Shown here one piece after another: positions 1 through 5,283 of a stretch of DNA of 5,809 bases (position 1 is the stretch's first letter; the number at the start of each line of letters is the position of its first letter). The position numbers and the translations under genes are program-made. Source of the DNA: an uncultured Clostridia bacterium (GTDB lineage: Bacteria; Bacillota; Clostridia; Oscillospirales; Oscillospiraceae); contig CAMHRJ010000154.1 of NCBI GenBank assembly GCA_946187475.1, forward strand, positions 1 through 5,809, written 5' to 3'. The notes under the pieces are model-generated. The model was not told where the DNA came from. It was given only the letters and a program-made list of their open reading frames with translations, and made no database searches.

Positions 1-64
1 AACCGGCACGCCTTGCGGCACTTGATTTTGAGTCAAGCACGTCTACCAAGTCCATCACACCGGC
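1..64 (-). tRNA. tRNA-Leu (anticodon CAA), 3' part cut by window edge
   Basis: Read on the minus strand from 64 downward, the sequence folds as a class II tRNA. The acceptor 5' strand is GCCGGTG (64-58). A D-arm containing TTGGTAGAC follows. The anticodon stem CTTGA/TCAAG (37-33 and 25-21) encloses the loop CTCAAAA with anticodon CAA at 30-28. A long variable arm, TGCC-GCAA-GGCG, precedes the start of the T-stem, GCCGGTT. The long variable arm and the CAA anticodon identify a leucine tRNA reading UUG. The window ends in the T-arm, so the T-loop, the 3' acceptor strand and any encoded CCA are not seen. It lies downstream of the PAP2-type gene on the same strand and has its own promoter. Confidence 0.93.
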
Positions 65-80
65 AAGTGCAGCAACAAGG

Positions 81-109
81 ATTATACTACACTCCGATGC
101 AGATTTCAA
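81..109 (-). promoter_or_regulatory. Promoter of tRNA-Leu
   Basis: On the minus strand, TTGAAA (109-104) and a perfect TATAAT (86-81) are separated by 17 nt. The predicted start is near 74, about 10 nt before the tRNA 5' end. The -35 box begins only 2 nt beyond the stop codon of the upstream PAP2-type gene. No terminator is visible between that gene and the tRNA, so read-through from the gene could also contribute. Confidence 0.85.
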
Positions 110-111
110 GT

Positions 112-876
112 CTAAATTCGGACGCGGCCGAGGCGGTCCGTGGCCTTGCGCAGCAGACCGTAGATCACGATCCACAGCAGAAAGCCCAGCACCAGTCCGG
201 TCAGCAGGTCCAGAACGGAATGCTGCTTCACAAAGACCGTGGAGACCGAGACCAGCAGGCCCCAGAACACCAGAATCCAGCGCCCGCGGCGAAGATCATC
301 GCCGTCAAAAGCGGAGAAAATAACGCCCAAGCACCCTACCACATGCATACTGGGCAGGACATTGGTCGGCGTATCCGCTCCATAGACCCCAGCAACAATG
401 AAGCGGGAGAAGTTCCCGATCTCCGTCTTGTTCAAATCCGGTCGCAGCAGCTGACAGTTGGGAAACAGCGCGCAGATCAGCAGGGAGATGGAAAAACCGA
501 AGATGATGAACAGCGCGTACCGGGTAAAGGCCGGGCCGTCGCCCTTGGCCAGAAACACAAAGGGCGGGAGCAGCAGCAGCGGATACCATGTGATATAAGC
601 ATAGATAAAGCCCGGCAGGAACGGGATCTTGTCGTCCAGAGGCAGATAGGACACAAAACAGCCGTCCACCGAGGAGATCAGATACTCCTGGGCCATGAAC
701 CAGATCAGATAGACCGGCAGATACAGAAACAGAAGGACATAGGGATGGGAGCGGATGTAGGCGCGATAGGAGAACTTCCCTGTCCGCACCTGCTCCATAC
801 GCACCTTCAGCTCGGCCTGCAGTGCCAGAAGCTCCTCCTGAAGCTCACGGATATCATTGTTTGCCTTATTTGGCAT
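112..876 (-). CDS. PAP2-superfamily integral membrane protein (phosphatase/phosphotransferase-like)
   Basis: This 254-residue polytopic membrane protein probably hydrolyses or transfers a lipid-linked phosphate at the cell membrane; its substrate cannot be read from the sequence. Residues about 5-31 form a charged, probably coiled-coil N-terminus. Hydrophobic segments follow at roughly 46-64, 95-110, 118-138, 200-216 and 222-243. The PAP2 active-site pieces are recognisable: RP at 145-146, PSMH at 175-178, and KQHSVLD at 217-223 with His219 and Asp223. The lysine of the classical KX6RP motif and the arginine of SRX5HX3D are absent. The KQH form resembles the inositol-phosphorylceramide-synthase-like branch (family knowledge). 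The ATG at 876 is preceded by GGAGG (887-883) with a 6-nt gap. It is divergent from the LysR-type gene and is followed on the same strand by the tRNA. Confidence 0.85.
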   Translation of the reverse strand: MPNKANNDIRELQEELLALQAELKVRMEQVRTGKFSYRAYIRSHPYVLLFLYLPVYLIWFMAQEYLISSVDGCFVSYLPLDDKIPFLPGFIYAYITWYPLLLLPPFVFLAKGDGPAFTRYALFIIFGFSISLLICALFPNCQLLRPDLNKTEIGNFSRFIVAGVYGADTPTNVLPSMHVVGCLGVIFSAFDGDDLRRGRWILVFWGLLVSVSTVFVKQHSVLDLLTGLVLGFLLWIVIYGLLRKATDRLGRVRI

Positions 877-908
877 GGCGTTCCTCCATAGGGATTTCTT
901 CGTGGGTC

Positions 909-937
909 ATTCTATCACAGCGTTAATCTCCTGTCAA
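909..937 (-). promoter_or_regulatory. Promoter of the PAP2-type gene
   Basis: On the minus strand a consensus TTGACA (937-932) and TAGAAT (914-909) are separated by 17 nt. A TG one base before the -10 gives it an extended -10 character. The predicted start is near 902, leaving a 5' leader of about 26 nt that includes GGAGG at 887-883. The -35 box touches the AATAT arm of a dyad at 937-958. Confidence 0.82.
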
Positions 938-958
938 ATATGCACATCTGTCTATATT
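937..958. promoter_or_regulatory. Possible regulator-binding dyad between divergent promoters
   Basis: A perfect inverted repeat, AATAT (937-941) and ATATT (954-958) with a 12-nt spacer, lies between the divergent promoters of the PAP2-type and LysR-type genes and touches the -35 box of the former. LysR-family proteins commonly bind AT-rich dyads beside their own gene. The arms are short and AT-rich, so chance is a real alternative. Confidence 0.3.
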
Positions 959-983
959 CTGAGGCGAAAAAGCGAAAAAAGGA

Positions 984-1012
984 TTGACGGAACCGGAAAT
1001 CTGCATTATTAT
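984..1012 (+). promoter_or_regulatory. Promoter of the LysR-type gene
   Basis: TTGACG (984-989) and TATTAT (1007-1012) are separated by 17 nt. The predicted start is near 1019, giving an AT-rich leader of about 60 nt before the ATG at 1081. The -10 box is itself the left arm of a perfect dyad, TATTAT-N5-ATAATA (1007-1023), which covers the start site and contains a T-N11-A pattern (1009 and 1021) of the kind bound by LysR-family proteins. This placement would suit negative autoregulation. Confidence 0.75.
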
Positions 1013-1080
1013 AAAAAATAATAGAAAACATAAATCAATTTACTTCAATAAAATCTTCTTGTGGAGAAAAGGAGAACCAT

Positions 1081-1983
1081 ATGGAGCTACGTATCTTAAA
1101 CACCTTCCTGAAAGTCGCCCAGCTGCAGAGCTTTTCCAAGGCAGCGGATTCCCTGGGCTATTCCCAGTCGGCCATCACCGTCCAGGTGCAGCAGCTGGAA
1201 AACGAGCTGGGCGTGCGGCTGTTTGACCGCATCGGCAAGAACGTCACCATCACCCACTATGGCCAGGCTTTCATCCCCTACGCCCGGGATGTGATCTCTT
1301 CCGTGACCCGGGCCTCCCACTTCGCCGTGGAGGAAAAGGACCTGGGCGGAACCCTCCGGCTGGGCACCATCGAATCCGTCATCGCTACCAGCTTTACGGA
1401 GGTGCTTTCGGAGTTCCATCGCCGCTGCCCCAAGGTCAAGACCGAGATTCACACCGGCGGCACCAAAGACCTGCTGAGCATGCTGCAGCACAACGAGCTG
1501 GATTTGATCTACTCCTTGGATGAGCCGGGCTATGACCCCCAGCTGGTGAAGCTTTTTGAGAAGCCCGCCGATATCGTGGTGCTGGCCGGAGGACAGCATC
1601 CCCTGGCCGGACGTAAGGACCTGATGCTGAAGGATGTGGTGAACGAAGAGTTCATCCTCATGCCCCGCACCAGCAACTATCGCCATCTCTTTGACGCGGA
1701 GCTGGCCCGCCAGAAGCTGACGGTCTCCCCCTTCCTGGAGCTGGACGGCACGGACATGGCCATCCGCCTGCTGGAGCGCAACCCCTATCTGACCGTACTG
1801 CCCCGCTACGCGGCGGCCCAGCAGTTGGCCGACGGCACCATCGTGGAACTGCCCCTGATGGATTGCCGCATGGAGCAGTATCTCCAGCTGGTGCACCATC
1901 GGGACAAGGTCATCACGCCCCAGATTCGCGTCATGGCGGACGTCATCGCCGAGAGCACGGGCATGGAAATCCACAAGGATTAA
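1081..1983 (+). CDS. LysR-family transcriptional regulator
   Basis: This 300-residue cytoplasmic DNA-binding regulator has the usual length for the family. Residues 1-60 form the winged helix-turn-helix: LNTFLKVAQLQSFSKAAD, then SQSAITVQVQQLENELGVRL and FDR, the classic LysR signature. A linker helix spans about 60-90. From about residue 90 (GGTLRLGTIES) to about 295 is the periplasmic-binding-protein-like effector domain. The effector is not identifiable from sequence. The ATG at 1081 has AAGGAG at 1069-1074 with a 6-nt gap. Its nearest potential target is the divergent PAP2-type gene, and dyads in the shared intergenic region would fit autoregulation or regulation of that gene; this is inference from position only. 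It converges with birA and ends in a strong terminator. Confidence 0.95.
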   Translation: MELRILNTFLKVAQLQSFSKAADSLGYSQSAITVQVQQLENELGVRLFDRIGKNVTITHYGQAFIPYARDVISSVTRASHFAVEEKDLGGTLRLGTIESVIATSFTEVLSEFHRRCPKVKTEIHTGGTKDLLSMLQHNELDLIYSLDEPGYDPQLVKLFEKPADIVVLAGGQHPLAGRKDLMLKDVVNEEFILMPRTSNYRHLFDAELARQKLTVSPFLELDGTDMAIRLLERNPYLTVLPRYAAAQQLADGTIVELPLMDCRMEQYLQLVHHRDKVITPQIRVMADVIAESTGMEIHKD

Positions 1984-1995
1984 TGGAACATACAG

Positions 1996-2028
1996 CACCG
2001 GTGCAGCGACTTGCTGCACCGGTGTTTT
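1996..2028 (+). terminator. Intrinsic terminator of the LysR-type gene
   Basis: A perfect 12-bp stem, CACCGGTGCAGC (1996-2007) with GCTGCACCGGTG (2013-2024), encloses the loop GACTT and is followed by TTTT (2025-2028). It begins 12 nt after the LysR-type stop codon. On the minus strand the hairpin also follows birA but lacks a U-run there, so it would be a weak terminator for birA at best. Confidence 0.88.
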
Positions 2029-2040
2029 CGTTGAAATCGT

Positions 2041-3027
2041 TTAAATATAACCGTTTTTTCCGCGGACCGTGACTTCCCCGGCGTTGAGGGTCTCTTCCGT
2101 TCCGTCGGCATACCGCACCCGGAGACCGAAATCCTCCGCAACCGACTGGGCAAGGGCGTCGCGGACATGGTCGCCGCGCAGGACGCGCACTTCCCTGCCC
2201 ACGGTGAGGCAGCGGTCGCGGTACTGCTGCAGATAGGCGAACCGGTCATGTTCCCAGGCGGCGTACATGGCATCCAACGCTTCGATCATGGCGGCAGTCA
2301 GCTTTGCGCGGTTCACGGTTTGGCCCGTCTCGCTGAAGATGGAGCCCGCTTTTTCCCGCAGTTCCAGAGGGAAGTCCATCATTCGATTGTTCACGTTTAC
2401 CCCGATGCCGATGACCACGGAGTCCAGAGCGGCGGTCTCCCCTTCCAGGGTCAGCTCCGTGAGGGTGCCGCAGATCTTCCGCTCGTTTAGGAGAATGTCG
2501 TTGGTCCATTTGATTCCCGTCTCGCAGCCGCAGACCCGGTCGATGGCCTGGCAGACCGCCACAGCAGCATGGGAGGTCAGGGTCGCGGCCTCCATGGGTG
2601 CGCAGCGGGGTCGGAGCAGCAGCGAGAGATAAATCCCGCAGTCCGCCGCAGAGCGGAAATCCCGCCCGGAGCGTCCCCGACCGGCAGTCTGTTCGTTGGC
2701 CACAGCGCAGAGTCCGTGTGGCGCCCCCTGCATGGCTTCCCGTTTCAGGTAGGAGTTGGTGGAATCGATGGAGTCAAAGCAGCGCACCAGCGCTCGCCGC
2801 TGCTCCGGCAGAAAGGCGCAGACCTCGCCCTGGGTAAGTCTGCCCGGCGTACCGCGCAGACAGTAGCCCCGGTTGGTCACGGCGTCGATCTCATAACCAT
2901 CATCCCGCAGAGCGCGTACGGCGTTGCTCACCGCCATGCGGGTCACACCCAGCCGCCGGCTGATCTCCGCGCCGGAGAAATAACCCTCGTGGGTACACAG
3001 TATCATCAAAACATCGTCTCGAAGCAT
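2041..3027 (-). CDS. birA: Bifunctional biotin-[acetyl-CoA-carboxylase] ligase / biotin operon repressor
   Basis: BirA makes biotinyl-AMP from biotin and ATP, transfers biotin to the carboxyl-carrier protein, and as the biotinyl-AMP-bound dimer represses biotin genes. In the 328-residue form, residues about 1-58 are a winged helix-turn-helix (SGAEISRRLGVTRMAVSNAV), marking the repressor-type (class II) enzyme. The catalytic domain shows DSIDSTN at 85-91, the biotinyl-AMP loop GRGRSG at 116-121, KWTNDIL at 173-179 (usual form KWPND, here Pro to Thr) and GIGVNV at 207-212. A small C-terminal SH3-like domain follows. The length fits the family. The start at 3027 has AAGGAGG (3040-3034) 6 nt upstream. 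An in-frame ATG at 3051 also has a good site, AAAGGAG (3063-3057), and would add 8 residues. It is divergent from bioY across shared operator-like dyads. Confidence 0.95.
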   Translation of the reverse strand: MLRDDVLMILCTHEGYFSGAEISRRLGVTRMAVSNAVRALRDDGYEIDAVTNRGYCLRGTPGRLTQGEVCAFLPEQRRALVRCFDSIDSTNSYLKREAMQGAPHGLCAVANEQTAGRGRSGRDFRSAADCGIYLSLLLRPRCAPMEAATLTSHAAVAVCQAIDRVCGCETGIKWTNDILLNERKICGTLTELTLEGETAALDSVVIGIGVNVNNRMMDFPLELREKAGSIFSETGQTVNRAKLTAAMIEALDAMYAAWEHDRFAYLQQYRDRCLTVGREVRVLRGDHVRDALAQSVAEDFGLRVRYADGTEETLNAGEVTVRGKNGYI

Positions 3028-3069
3028 CGTATCCCTCCTTACCTGCTCCATTATAACTCCTTTCCGATA

Positions 3070-3104
3070 GATTGTAAAGTTAGAAATAGCCACCCTTGAC
3101 AATT
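3070..3104. promoter_or_regulatory. Putative BirA operator 1 (imperfect)
   Basis: GATTGTAAA (3070-3078) and TTGACAATT (3096-3104) are inverted halves separated by 17 nt; the right half matches 7 of 9 positions of the ideal TTTACAATC. It has the same geometry as the perfect dyad at 3128-3162, and the two left halves share 12 identical bases, GATTGTAAAGTT. BirA operators in bacteria are TTGTWAAC-type inverted repeats with a long spacer (family knowledge). The right half overlaps the bioY -35 box (3096-3101). The left half contains TACAAT on the minus strand, a possible birA -10. Confidence 0.68.
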
Positions 3105-3124
3105 CGGCGCGATTACGCTATACT
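3096..3124 (+). promoter_or_regulatory. bioY promoter
   Basis: A consensus TTGACA (3096-3101) and TATACT (3119-3124) are separated by exactly 17 nt, with the predicted start near 3131. The -35 box lies in the right half of operator 1 and the start site in the left half of operator 2, so a bound repressor at either dyad would block polymerase. Confidence 0.88.
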
Positions 3125-3127
3125 CCC

Positions 3128-3162
3128 GATTGTAAAGTTTTGAAAATGCATATTTTACAATC
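3128..3162. promoter_or_regulatory. Putative BirA operator 2 (perfect dyad)
   Basis: A perfect 9-bp inverted repeat, GATTGTAAA (3128-3136) and TTTACAATC (3154-3162), has a 17-nt spacer. It lies between the bioY -10 box and its ribosome binding site, covering the predicted start. The TTGTAAA/TTTACAA core and long spacer fit the known BirA site class, and the adjacent birA and bioY genes support that reading. Confidence 0.85.
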
Positions 3163-3177
3163 AGGAGAAATGAAGAA

Positions 3178-3723
3178 ATGAAACTGAAAACCGTTGATTT
3201 GACCCTCTGTGCGCTCTTTGCGGCGCTTCTTGCCGTGTGCGCCTGGATCCGCATTCCCTTTGGCCCCATTCCCTTCACGCTGCAGACCTTTGGTGTGTTC
3301 GCCGTGCTGGGGCTTCTGGGCGGAAAGCGCGGCACCATCTCCATTCTCGTTTATCTGCTGCTGGGCGCATTTGGCCTGCCAGTGTTCTCCGGGTTTCAGG
3401 GCGGCTTCGGCGCGCTGTTTGGCGTCACGGGCGGCTATCTGATCGGCTTTCTGCTGACTGGCGCTGCGGTGTGGCTGGCAGAAAAGTGGTTCGGTGACGG
3501 CTTCTGGAGCTTCACGATCGCGGCCATCGTCGGACTGCTGCTGTGCTATGCTTTCGGCACCGCCTGGTTCATGGTCGTCTACACCAAGGGTGGCAACTCC
3601 ATTGCGCTGGGAAGCGCCCTGAGCATGTGCGTCCTCCCCTTCCTGATTCCGGACGCGGCGAAGCTGGCCGTGGCCCTGCTGCTGCGCAGCCGGCTGAAGA
3701 AGCTGGTACCCGCATCCGCCTGA
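3178..3723 (+). CDS. bioY: Biotin transporter BioY (ECF S-component)
   Basis: BioY is the biotin-binding membrane subunit of energy-coupling-factor transporters and normally works with an EcfT/EcfA module encoded elsewhere; none is in this window. The 181-residue protein has the family's usual size and about six hydrophobic segments, near 8-25, 32-48, 52-68, 77-98, 110-134 and 148-170. Diagnostic stretches are IPFGPIPFTLQTFGV (26-40), GLPVFSGFQGGFGALFG (66-82) with TGGYLIGF just after (84-91), and PDAAK (158-162). The ATG at 3178 has AGGAG at 3163-3167 with a 10-nt gap. An ATG at 3170 is only 2 nt from that site and opens a three-codon frame, so it is unlikely to be used. The gene is monocistronic, with its own promoter, operator-like dyads and terminator. 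Confidence 0.96.
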   Translation: MKLKTVDLTLCALFAALLAVCAWIRIPFGPIPFTLQTFGVFAVLGLLGGKRGTISILVYLLLGAFGLPVFSGFQGGFGALFGVTGGYLIGFLLTGAAVWLAEKWFGDGFWSFTIAAIVGLLLCYAFGTAWFMVVYTKGGNSIALGSALSMCVLPFLIPDAAKLAVALLLRSRLKKLVPASA

Positions 3724-3732
3724 ATTCCAAAG

Positions 3733-3759
3733 AAAAGCCGGTGATCAAACTGGCTTTTT
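3733..3759 (+). terminator. Intrinsic terminator of bioY
   Basis: AAGCCGG (3735-3741) pairs with CTGGCTT (3750-3756), including one G-U pair, around an 8-nt loop, and A-U pairs extend the base of the stem. The right arm runs into a T-run ending at 3759. It begins 10 nt after the bioY stop and separates bioY from the aromatic operon. Confidence 0.78.
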
Positions 3760-3811
3760 CATTTTGCCAAAAAATCTGCTGATTTAAAGCAAAATATCGT
3801 TAAAGATTCTA

Positions 3812-3840
3812 TTGACGCAGGGGAAAAATGGGAGTATATT
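3812..3840 (+). promoter_or_regulatory. Promoter of the aromatic amino acid operon
   Basis: TTGACG (3812-3817) and TATATT (3835-3840) are separated by 17 nt. The predicted start is near 3847, about 40 nt before the leader-peptide ATG and about 240 nt before the aminotransferase. A 7-bp inverted repeat, ATTTTGC (3761-3767) and GCAAAAT (3789-3795), lies just upstream; its role is unknown. Confidence 0.84.
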
Positions 3841-3888
3841 AAGGAAGACTAATCGGCCGAATGACGGCTGCGCATCAGGAGTTTTTCC

Positions 3889-3999
3889 ATGAAACACACC
3901 TCCAGCTTTACCTATACCACTGCCGCAGAGGAGTTTGCGGCTTCTTTTGCTGGCTGGTTTTATGGCTACTCCTATTATGATCGCAGCAAAATTGCATGA
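3889..3999 (+). CDS. Aromatic-rich leader peptide of attenuator, 36 aa
   Basis: A 36-codon frame opens with ATG at 3889, has AGGAG at 3877-3881 with a 7-nt gap, and stops at TGA 3997-3999. Ten of its residues are aromatic (5 Tyr, 4 Phe, 1 Trp), six of them in W-F-Y-G-Y-S-Y-Y at residues 23-30 (3955-3978). The peptide has no recognisable domain. Its position between a promoter and an intrinsic terminator, directly ahead of an aminotransferase and pheA, marks it as a sensor of charged aromatic tRNAs rather than a functional protein. A ribosome slowed on the aromatic cluster would leave the sequence after the stop codon free. One that reaches the stop would cover the antiterminator arm that starts at 4002. 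The mechanism is inferred; the reading frame, ribosome binding site and codon cluster are seen directly. Confidence 0.83.
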   Translation: MKHTSSFTYTTAAEEFAASFAGWFYGYSYYDRSKIA

Positions 4000-4001
4000 C
4001 A

Positions 4002-4045
4002 TTCGGTTGAAAGCCGCCCATATCAGGATTTGCAGCTTTGCCGAA
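4002..4045 (+). promoter_or_regulatory. Antiterminator hairpin of the aromatic attenuator
   Basis: TTCGG (4002-4006) pairs with CCGAA (4041-4045), U4007 can wobble with G4040, two bases bulge, and AAAGC (4010-4014) pairs with GCTTT (4035-4039). This gives about 11 pairs around a 20-nt loop, inside which 4016-4017 can also pair with 4032-4033. The 3' arm takes 8 of the 9 bases of the terminator's left arm, so the two structures exclude each other. The 5' arm starts 2 nt after the leader stop codon, where a terminating ribosome would mask it. Confidence 0.74.
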
Positions 4046-4061
4046 GGGCAAGGCTTTTTTT
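4034..4061 (+). terminator. Attenuator terminator ahead of the aminotransferase
   Basis: AGCTTTGCC (4034-4042) pairs with GGCAAGGCT (4047-4055), 9 bp with one G-U pair, closed by a GAAG loop and followed by an unbroken T-run to 4061. It lies downstream of the operon promoter and upstream of the aminotransferase ribosome binding site (4073-4079), so it can only act as a conditional stop for the operon. Confidence 0.88.
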
Positions 4062-4086
4062 ATTGATTTCACAAGGAGGCATCCCC

Positions 4087-5277
4087 ATGTTCCCTCAGGA
4101 CGCTCTGCAATGCGGCAAGGAGCAGAATCCCATCCGCGTCATCTCCGAATATGCCGCCAAACGCGCTCAGGAAATCGGCGCCGAGAACGTGTTCAATTTC
4201 AGCATCGGCAACCCCAATGTGCCTGCGCCGGACATTGTGAACCAGACGCTGATCGAAACGCTGCAGACCGTTCCTGCGGCCCAGCTCCACAGCTATACAC
4301 CTGCCCCGGGTCTTTCCTGGGTGCGGGACGCGGTTGCCCAGGATCTGAACCGGCGGTATGGGACCGCGTATTCGGCGGATGATCTTTATCTCACGGCAGG
4401 CGCCTCCGGAGCGCTGGCCATCGTGATGAAAGCGATTTTGCTCCCCGGGGACGAAGTGATCCTCTTTGCGCCCTACTATCCGGAATACGCGGTCTACGGG
4501 GAATCCTTCGGCGGGAAGATGGTAACGGTTCCGCTCCGGGATGGGGATTTCCAGATCGATCTGGCGGCGCTGGAGGCTGCCATCACGGCAAAGACGAAGA
4601 TGGTCGTGGTGAACTCCCCCAACAATCCCGCCGGCACCGTGTTCTCCCAGGAGACGATCACCGCCCTCTCTGAGCTTCTGCGCAGGAAGCAGGCGGAATG
4701 CGGGCACCCCATTTACATCCTCGCGGACGAGCCCTATCGGGAGCTGCTCTACGGCGAAAACCTGGTGCTGCCCTTTATCCCCAATGACTATGACAACACG
4801 ATCTACACCTATTCCTACAGCAAGTGCCTGTCCCTCCCCGGCGAGCGTATCGGGTACATTCTGGTGCCGCCGCAAGTTCAGGATCACAAGGACGTCTATG
4901 CCGCTGTCTGCGGCGCAGGGCGGATCCTGGGCTACGTGAATGAAAGTACCCTCTTTCAGTACATGCTGCCGAAGGTACTGGATAAGACCAGCGATCTCTC
5001 CATTTACAAAACCAACCGCGATCTGCTCCTGACAGAGCTGACGAAGTATGGCTACGAAATGGCGAAGCCCGACGGCGCATTCTATCTGTTCCTCAAATCT
5101 CCGGAGGCCGACGACTGGGCCTTCTGTGAGCGGGCCAAGCAGTTTGAAGTGATGCTGGTGCCCGGCGACTGCTTCGGCTATCCCGGCTACGCGCGGCTGA
5201 GCTACTGCGTGGACACGGACACCGTCCGCAGAGCTCTTCCGGCGCTGGAAGCGCTGATGAAATCCTACACGGAGTGA
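4087..5277 (+). CDS. Class I/II pyridoxal-phosphate aminotransferase, probably aromatic
   Basis: This 396-residue cytosolic fold-type I aminotransferase has the usual family length. Visible landmarks are AGASGAL near 104-110 (cofactor phosphate binding), NSPNNPAGTVF at 176-186 with the cofactor-contacting Asn180, ADEPY at 213-217 with Asp214 that pairs with the pyridine nitrogen, SYSKCLSLPGERIGY at 243-257 with the Schiff-base Lys246 and Arg254, and YARLSY at 368-373 with Arg370 for the substrate carboxylate. The ATG at 4087 has AAGGAGG at 4073-4079 with a 7-nt gap; extending the frame to 4030 would run through the terminator and is rejected. It sits behind an aromatic-codon attenuator and 6 nt ahead of pheA. 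The likely reaction is therefore phenylpyruvate (or 4-hydroxyphenylpyruvate) to the amino acid. Sequence alone does not exclude aspartate or alanine as substrates. Confidence 0.93.
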   Translation: MFPQDALQCGKEQNPIRVISEYAAKRAQEIGAENVFNFSIGNPNVPAPDIVNQTLIETLQTVPAAQLHSYTPAPGLSWVRDAVAQDLNRRYGTAYSADDLYLTAGASGALAIVMKAILLPGDEVILFAPYYPEYAVYGESFGGKMVTVPLRDGDFQIDLAALEAAITAKTKMVVVNSPNNPAGTVFSQETITALSELLRRKQAECGHPIYILADEPYRELLYGENLVLPFIPNDYDNTIYTYSYSKCLSLPGERIGYILVPPQVQDHKDVYAAVCGAGRILGYVNESTLFQYMLPKVLDKTSDLSIYKTNRDLLLTELTKYGYEMAKPDGAFYLFLKSPEADDWAFCERAKQFEVMLVPGDCFGYPGYARLSYCVDTDTVRRALPALEALMKSYTE

Positions 5278-5283
5278 TGTACA

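Noticed and set aside
13..891. A 292-codon plus-strand frame opposite the PAP2-type gene
   Set aside because: It begins inside the tRNA, has a Gln/His/Arg-rich composition typical of an antisense shadow, and no suitable ribosome binding site.
1096..2019. A 307-codon minus-strand frame opposite the LysR-type gene
   Set aside because: Its protein is rich in His, Gln and Gly without family motifs; the plus strand encodes an unmistakable LysR regulator, and the frame crosses the terminator hairpin.
3170..3181. A three-codon start-stop frame overlapping the bioY ATG
   Set aside because: Its ATG is only 2 nt from AGGAG, too close for normal initiation; the bioY ATG at a 10-nt gap is the sensible start.
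3861..3980. An alternative 39-codon frame overlapping the leader peptide
   Set aside because: It has no ribosome binding site before its ATG and lacks the aromatic codon clustering of the 3889 frame, which has a well-spaced AGGAG.
3937..4017. Pairing of GCGGCTT (3937-3943) with AAGCCGC (4011-4017) as the main antiterminator
   Set aside because: It does not involve either terminator arm. It may be an extra competing structure, but the 4002-4014/4035-4045 pairing explains the switch better.
4030..4086. N-terminal extension of the aminotransferase to 4030
   Set aside because: It would translate through the attenuator terminator, while the ATG at 4087 has an ideal AAGGAGG site and matches the family's N-terminus.
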